From positions 1 to 56,834 of the forward strand of contig JABURP010000065.1 in assembly GCA_014762645.1 (NCBI GenBank): 56,834 bases of DNA, written 5' to 3'. The position numbers were made by a program, and so were the translations under genes. The notes beneath the pieces are model-generated. The model had not been told where the DNA came from and did no database searches. It saw only the letters and a program-made list of their open reading frames with translations. The DNA comes from Crocinitomicaceae bacterium. Its GTDB lineage: Bacteria; Bacteroidota; Bacteroidia; Flavobacteriales_D; Crocinitomicaceae. Positions 52,096-56,834 of this stretch are shown here, piece after piece. The stretch's first letter is position 1; each line of letters begins with the position of its first letter.

Positions 52096-55000
52096 TTATT
52101 GAATATTCGTTCTCATTTTAGCACCGAACATTTTAAACAACCACAACCTAAACTTATAGAAGAGGAGGTACATTACTGGTACAATAATCAATGTCAAGAA
52201 TGTTGCAAATGTCAATCCAAAAATAATTGTCCATGACATTGGACCAAAGAAGATGGTATTGTCACCGCCTATATAGAAGTTAGGATCGTATTCGGTGAGC
52301 AGGGTTGTAAAATCAATGTTTAAACCAACTGCTAATGGAATCAATCCAAGCACAGTAGTAATAGCCGTTAACAACACTGGACGCAACCTTGTTTTTCCAG
52401 CTTGTGTTATTGCTTCTATCACTTGTGGCATGGTTTCCCGATCAAACTCACCAAGCCCCATTTCTTCGCGGTTTCTTTTTCTCAATAGGTTGGTATAATC
52501 AATTAATACAATCGCATTATTCACCACAACTCCCGCCAGTGAGATAATTCCAATCATAGTCATCATGATGACAAACTCCATCTGGAAAACAACCAGTCCT
52601 AATAACACACCGATAAAAGAGAATATTACCGCAAACATGATAATTACAGGAGTTGAAAAAGCATTGAACTGCCCTACTATTACCAATAGTATTATAAATA
52701 CCGCTATAAGAAGTGCTTTAGAAAGAAATGCCATTTCCTTGGCCTGTTCTTCTTGCTCACCGGTAAAAGCATAATCAATTGCCGGATTGATTTCGTTTTC
52801 TTGTTCATATTCTTTCATCAACCCTTTCAATTCTTCTACTACTTCATTTGGATTATAACCTTCTGAAACTGTCGAGTAAACAGTCACTAGCGGCACTAAA
52901 TCCTGATGCACAACTGTACTATATGTTTGCGTTGGTTCTGGCTCTCTAACCATGGATCGAATAGGAATTCGCAGCATTTGTCCTTTGTTATTTCTAAAAA
53001 TCAAGCGTTGGTCCAATAGTGCGTCCAAATCATTCCTGTTTCCTTGATCAAAGCGAACTACGATATCATACGTTTCATCCTTAACCTTGTAAGTTGAAAT
53101 ATCTGCACCAAAAAGAGCAGTTCTTATTGCATTTCCTATTTGGCCTGTGGACACATTGAACAAGCGTGCCTTTTCCCTGTCTATGTGTATCTGTAATTCA
53201 GGCTTACCTGTTTCTACATCAAGCTTTAGCTGCTCTACTCCACCCACATTTTTTCTATCCAGGAACAGTCGCATTCGTTCGGCTTCCGCTATAAGTGAAT
53301 CGTATTCAACTTCTCCGAAGACTTCGATATTTATTGGTGGTGCCGTTGGTGGTCCTTCATTGTTCTTATCCACCACAATTTGAACATCAGCCGGAAATCT
53401 GTTTTTTAAGCCTTCTGATATCTTCTTCAGGATATCTCCGGTGGAATATTTTTTCTTATACTTTTCCCGATACTTAAACTCAGCAAAATTGATTGTTATT
53501 CTCGCTTTGTGTGGGGTATTCCCCATTACAATTCCCTGAGCAGGATCTGAAGTTCCCTCCCCAACTTGTGATATCAAGGATTGAATAATCCACTCCTTCC
53601 TCGGTTTCCCTACAGTATCAGCTATTTCCTCTTTCAATATTTCTTCTGTCAGAATCCGTTCAACCTCGAGCGTTGTCTTATTGGTTACTTTAATGTCCGT
53701 ACCAATTGGGTGTTGAATAAAGATATTTACATAGTTCGGCTGATTTTCCGGAAAAAACAGAACTTTTGGTGCAAATGCCCCAACAATACCAAAGGAAAGA
53801 AAGAGAAGTATGAACATTCCTATGAAAAAGAATACCGGTCGTCTGTCTTTCAACGCATACTTTAATACCCGTTCATAAAATGACTCGAGAATTGGAAGGA
53901 ATTTACCCTGAAACCATTTTGTCGCCGGGTTCAGTGCAAAAATGGTAAACACAATCATGATACCGACAATGATCATGATATTACCCAATCCCGTTTTACC
54001 CAAGCCTAAAATCAATAACCCAAGCACAGTAAATATTCCTGCAATAATTAACGGACGCTTCTTCGACTTCTCTGCTGTATCAACCTTCATATACATTGCT
54101 GTTAATACCGGATTAACAACCAATGCAACAAATAAGGATGATCCAAGAACTATGATTAGGGTAATGGGCAGATATTTCATAAACTCACCCATCATACCCG
54201 GCCAAAAAGCCAGTGGAATAAACGCTCCCAATGTCGTCGCTGTGGAAGCGATAATAGGCCAGGCAATCTCTCCCACACCCTTTTTAGCTGCAGTAAAACC
54301 ATCATACCCTTCTTCCATCAAACGTTGAACATTTTCCACCACTACGATTCCGTTATCCACGAGCATTCCAAGCGCTAGCACCAAAGAGAATAACACCATC
54401 AGATTTAAGGTAACCCCCATAGTATTTAGAATGAGGAATGACATAAACATGGAAAGTGGAATTGCTACCCCCACAAAAAGAGAGTTTCTCAATCCCAGGA
54501 AGAACAACAACACACCAACCACAAGTAGAACCCCAAAAATGATTGAGTTTTCAAGGTTAGCAACCATTTCCTCTGTTTTGTCAGATTGGTCATTTGTTAC
54601 CGAGATATTGACCCCTTCAGGGATGAGTTTCTTTTTTCGGACATCTTTTAAGATTTGCCGAATCTTTGCTGAAGCATCCAGGAGGTTTTCTCCACTTCGC
54701 TTTTTGACGTCCAACATTACCACGGTCTGACCACGTTCTCTGGCATAAGAAGTAGTGTCTGCATCCTTAAATTCTACTTCTGCAATATCCTTGAGATAAA
54801 CCGGCTTGTAATCTTCCTGCTTTACAATAACATTCTCAATTTCTTTAGCATCCTTGAATTTTCCTTCAATCTGAATGGTTCTTTTTGTTGTTCCATCCAG
54901 GTACTCACCACCGGACATTGTGATATTCTCATTTGCGATAGCATTTTGAATATCGCCAAATGAAACATCAACTGCATTAGCCTTCTTTGGGTCGACCATG

Positions 55001-55587
55001 ATCTGCATTTCCTGGTCTTGTGTTCCTCTAATATCCACTTCAGAGATTTCAGGCAGATCTTCTACCAGATCTTCAATAATCTCGGCATACTCATTTAGTT
55101 GCACAATGGAATAATCTCCCGAAAGGTTGATGTTCATGATCGGCATCTCTGAAAAATCCATTTCAAAGATGTTTGGCTCAACGGGTAGATCTGTTGGAAA
55201 ACCTTTTGATGCACGGGCTTTGTCTACGGCATCTTTGACATCCTGCAGGGCCTGCTTTGGTGTGACCTTAAAATCAAACTTTATTTGAATCGAAGCATAT
55301 CCCTCAATGGAGTTTGACTTGATCTCATCTACATTTTTAATGGCGTTGAGCTCCTTTTCAATGGGGTCTGTGATCTTATCCGCAATCAACTTTGGCGAGT
55401 TGCCTGGGTATGCAACACCGACATAGATTTCCGGAATTTTTAGCTCTGGGAAATTTTCCTTGGGCATACTTTGATAAGCTCCGAGTCCTCCAATGACGAT
55501 CATCATAATAAAGAGGTAAACTATCTTACGGTTTTTTACGGCCCAGGTAGAGAGTTTGAATTCTCTTTGATTCTCAATTTTACTCAT
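52096..55587 (-). CDS. RND-family efflux pump permease
   Basis: 1163 aa, slightly longer than the usual 1030-1060. A first membrane helix near residue 28 (KIVYLFIMMIVIGGLGAY) leads to a periplasmic porter domain (PKENFPELKIPEIYVGVAYP). A bundle of six helices follows, with the conserved GMLVDNGIVVVENVQRLMEE (proton-relay Asp in TM4), and the whole plan is repeated, with VVVNNAIVLIDYTNLL in the second half. An extra hydrophobic hairpin near 505-550 explains the added length. It exports drugs or other compounds in exchange for protons. Operon with the membrane-fusion protein. Confidence 0.93.
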   Translation of the reverse strand: MSKIENQREFKLSTWAVKNRKIVYLFIMMIVIGGLGAYQSMPKENFPELKIPEIYVGVAYPGNSPKLIADKITDPIEKELNAIKNVDEIKSNSIEGYASIQIKFDFKVTPKQALQDVKDAVDKARASKGFPTDLPVEPNIFEMDFSEMPIMNINLSGDYSIVQLNEYAEIIEDLVEDLPEISEVDIRGTQDQEMQIMVDPKKANAVDVSFGDIQNAIANENITMSGGEYLDGTTKRTIQIEGKFKDAKEIENVIVKQEDYKPVYLKDIAEVEFKDADTTSYARERGQTVVMLDVKKRSGENLLDASAKIRQILKDVRKKKLIPEGVNISVTNDQSDKTEEMVANLENSIIFGVLLVVGVLLFFLGLRNSLFVGVAIPLSMFMSFLILNTMGVTLNLMVLFSLVLALGMLVDNGIVVVENVQRLMEEGYDGFTAAKKGVGEIAWPIIASTATTLGAFIPLAFWPGMMGEFMKYLPITLIIVLGSSLFVALVVNPVLTAMYMKVDTAEKSKKRPLIIAGIFTVLGLLILGLGKTGLGNIMIIVGIMIVFTIFALNPATKWFQGKFLPILESFYERVLKYALKDRRPVFFFIGMFILLFLSFGIVGAFAPKVLFFPENQPNYVNIFIQHPIGTDIKVTNKTTLEVERILTEEILKEEIADTVGKPRKEWIIQSLISQVGEGTSDPAQGIVMGNTPHKARITINFAEFKYREKYKKKYSTGDILKKISEGLKNRFPADVQIVVDKNNEGPPTAPPINIEVFGEVEYDSLIAEAERMRLFLDRKNVGGVEQLKLDVETGKPELQIHIDREKARLFNVSTGQIGNAIRTALFGADISTYKVKDETYDIVVRFDQGNRNDLDALLDQRLIFRNNKGQMLRIPIRSMVREPEPTQTYSTVVHQDLVPLVTVYSTVSEGYNPNEVVEELKGLMKEYEQENEINPAIDYAFTGEQEEQAKEMAFLSKALLIAVFIILLVIVGQFNAFSTPVIIMFAVIFSFIGVLLGLVVFQMEFVIMMTMIGIISLAGVVVNNAIVLIDYTNLLRKRNREEMGLGEFDRETMPQVIEAITQAGKTRLRPVLLTAITTVLGLIPLAVGLNIDFTTLLTEYDPNFYIGGDNTIFFGPMSWTIIFGLTFATFLTLIIVPVMYLLFYKFRLWLFKMFGAKMRTNIQ

Positions 55588-55608
55588 GGTGTGTGTGGGG
55601 GTTTTCTC

Positions 55609-56754
55609 TTATTGAATATTTACCTGATCTGCTTCTGTTATTCCTTTAGCTCCGGCCACAACTACCCTACTCTTCGCTGTCAGTGCATTTGGTTTGACTG
55701 TTTCTATACAAGCCTCTCCCATGTACCTACTAAGCACTTTGACATAGACTTTCTTCACATTATAAAACTCGCCTTTAGTTTTTACCAGCTTGTAAACATA
55801 ATTCCTATTCTTCGTATCCTGAAGAATTGCTTCAGAACTGATTACCAATGCATCTTTCTTACTAAAATCTGTCACATTGACTTTTGCCAGTTGATTAGGT
55901 AAAAGCAACTTATTTTTTTCAACGTCTATCCGAATACGGAAGGTTCTGTTCACTGGATCAATAAAATTACCCCGACTTGATATTTCAGACTTGATTACGG
56001 TGTCATTCAAAGATGGTATAACAAGGTCGACCGGTGTTCCTGTATAAACTTTAGATAAGAGGTTTTCAGAAAGTGATGCCGTTATTTTAACGTTGCTGTT
56101 GTTCACAATTCGCATCAATGGAACACCTGGCGCTGCCATTTCACCAATACTTATCATTACCTGGTCTACTACACCTGAAAAAGGTGCGCGTACAACCGAT
56201 TTCCCCACTTGACTTCGCATAGTTTGAATGGACTTTTCAAGCGAATTCTTTTGCGCTTTTGCCTGTTCATATTCAATTTCGGTACCTACTCCTTCCTCCA
56301 TCAACTTCTTTTGTTTTTCAAACATGAATTCAGCTAGTTCAAGCTGAGTTTCCAGTTCTTGAATCTGAGATGAAAGAACTACAGCATCAATCGTTACAAG
56401 AGGTTGTCCCTCGCGAACTTTATCGCCTTCTTTGACATGAACCTTGCGAATTGTACCTTGAGCTTCAGCATTGATCATTGCGTTCTTGTCCGTTTCTACA
56501 GCACCAAGGACCTCTATTTTGTGAACAAAATCTTTGACTACTACAGGCTCAGCAGTAACAATTGGATTTAAGGAAGCCGTTGCGGTATCTAATTCCTGAA
56601 TACGAAGGTTAACTTCTGAAAGTCTCTCCTTTAATGAATCCCGTTCAGCTTTTAACGCCACAAGATCCTTATCTACCTCAGGTTCTTCAGATGCCGAGCA
56701 TGATGCAAGAATCACTGCAGTTACAACAAATAAAATGTTTTGTGATAATTTCAT
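55609..56754 (-). CDS. RND efflux periplasmic adaptor (membrane-fusion protein)
   Basis: 381 aa. Lipoprotein leader ending VILASCSAS (Cys 19), a leading coiled coil, the biotinyl-lipoyl half INAEAQGTIRKVHVKEGDKV, a helical hairpin (QIQELETQLELAEFMFEKQ) and VVRAPFSGVVDQVMISIG, then beta-barrel and membrane-proximal domains. It links the inner-membrane pump, encoded 21 bp downstream, to an outer-membrane channel. Confidence 0.93.
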   Translation of the reverse strand: MKLSQNILFVVTAVILASCSASEEPEVDKDLVALKAERDSLKERLSEVNLRIQELDTATASLNPIVTAEPVVVKDFVHKIEVLGAVETDKNAMINAEAQGTIRKVHVKEGDKVREGQPLVTIDAVVLSSQIQELETQLELAEFMFEKQKKLMEEGVGTEIEYEQAKAQKNSLEKSIQTMRSQVGKSVVRAPFSGVVDQVMISIGEMAAPGVPLMRIVNNSNVKITASLSENLLSKVYTGTPVDLVIPSLNDTVIKSEISSRGNFIDPVNRTFRIRIDVEKNKLLLPNQLAKVNVTDFSKKDALVISSEAILQDTKNRNYVYKLVKTKGEFYNVKKVYVKVLSRYMGEACIETVKPNALTAKSRVVVAGAKGITEADQVNIQ

Positions 56755-56774
56755 TTTGAGTGATTTAAATAATT

Positions 56775-56834
56775 TTATTGGTTAAATAGTTTGTCTAATT
56801 GGATCTTAACATTAAGAAGAGACATAATCGATCC
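56775..56834 (-). CDS. 3' end of a gene upstream of the efflux operon, possibly a TolC-family channel
   Basis: Only 19 codons and the stop are visible. The frame open to the right edge reads GSIMSLLNVKIQLDKLFNQ. A helical end with LNVKIQLDKL is the way many Bacteroidota TolC homologues finish, and the place directly before the adaptor gene (20 bp) is where tolC sits in this kind of operon. The fragment is too short for a firm call. Confidence 0.4.
   Translation of the reverse strand, partial: GSIMSLLNVKIQLDKLFNQ

Overview
The window is bacterial chromosome, almost certainly from a marine- or freshwater-type Bacteroidota (Flavobacteriales, Cryomorphaceae/Crocinitomicaceae-like). The signs are: low GC; promoters of the Bacteroidota form (TTTG or TTG, about 19-20 nt, then TAnnTTTG); little use of Shine-Dalgarno sites; type IX secretion (T9SS) sorting domains, a PorP/SprF-like protein and a gliding-associated C-terminal domain; a GWxTD protein; DUF4382; and a flavobacterial-style MenC.

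Left part (1-19.7 kb) is ordinary core and accessory genome. It holds an M28 peptidase, a secreted endonuclease/exonuclease/phosphatase with a T9SS tail, a surface-polysaccharide group (Gfo/Idh/MocA oxidoreductase, lipoprotein, polyprenyl glycosylphosphotransferase), a SF2 helicase divergent from trxB, recR, menC, a carbonic anhydrase plus SulP transporter pair (probable bicarbonate uptake), an orphan SiaC-like protein, a lipoprotein archaemetzincin, folD, a c-type cytochrome and small lipoproteins.

Middle part (about 20.7-27.9 kb) is the most unusual stretch. Six long imperfect palindromes (132-232 bp) alternate with single-gene units of hypothetical exported, lipoprotein or membrane products and one TacA-TacT toxin-antitoxin pair. 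The palindromes have the architecture of integron attC sites: outer R boxes ending in GTT/AAC, an unpaired spacer, inner L boxes that covary between sites, and a long variable body. In five of six units the start of the cassette is complementary to the R'' box of that cassette's own attC, which is the hallmark of site-specific cassette recombination. The array reads on the minus strand from an attI-like site near 27.44 kb, beside a tRNA-Ser(TGA), to about 21.09 kb. No integrase lies in the window, so it is an integrase-less cluster (CALIN-like) or the distal part of a chromosomal integron. A promoter-like direct repeat lies at both edges.

Right part (28-56.8 kb) returns to core-type genes: a GWxTD protein; a GT2 and GT39 glycosyltransferase pair; a large exported LRR protein; trxA; a sodium:solute symporter divergent from a PLP-dependent decarboxylase; a CoA-binding protein; panB with an overlapping RluA-family pseudouridine synthase; an exported alpha/beta hydrolase; a GAF/LytS-type kinase whose phospho-accepting His is Asn; a PorP/SprF-like protein next to its probable 974-aa T9SS cargo; a TPR-LuxR-type membrane regulator; arfB with an overlapping THUMP rRNA methyltransferase; a patatin-BamA-like outer-membrane protein; and an RND efflux operon (tail of a possible TolC gene, membrane-fusion protein, 1163-aa pump) running off the right edge.
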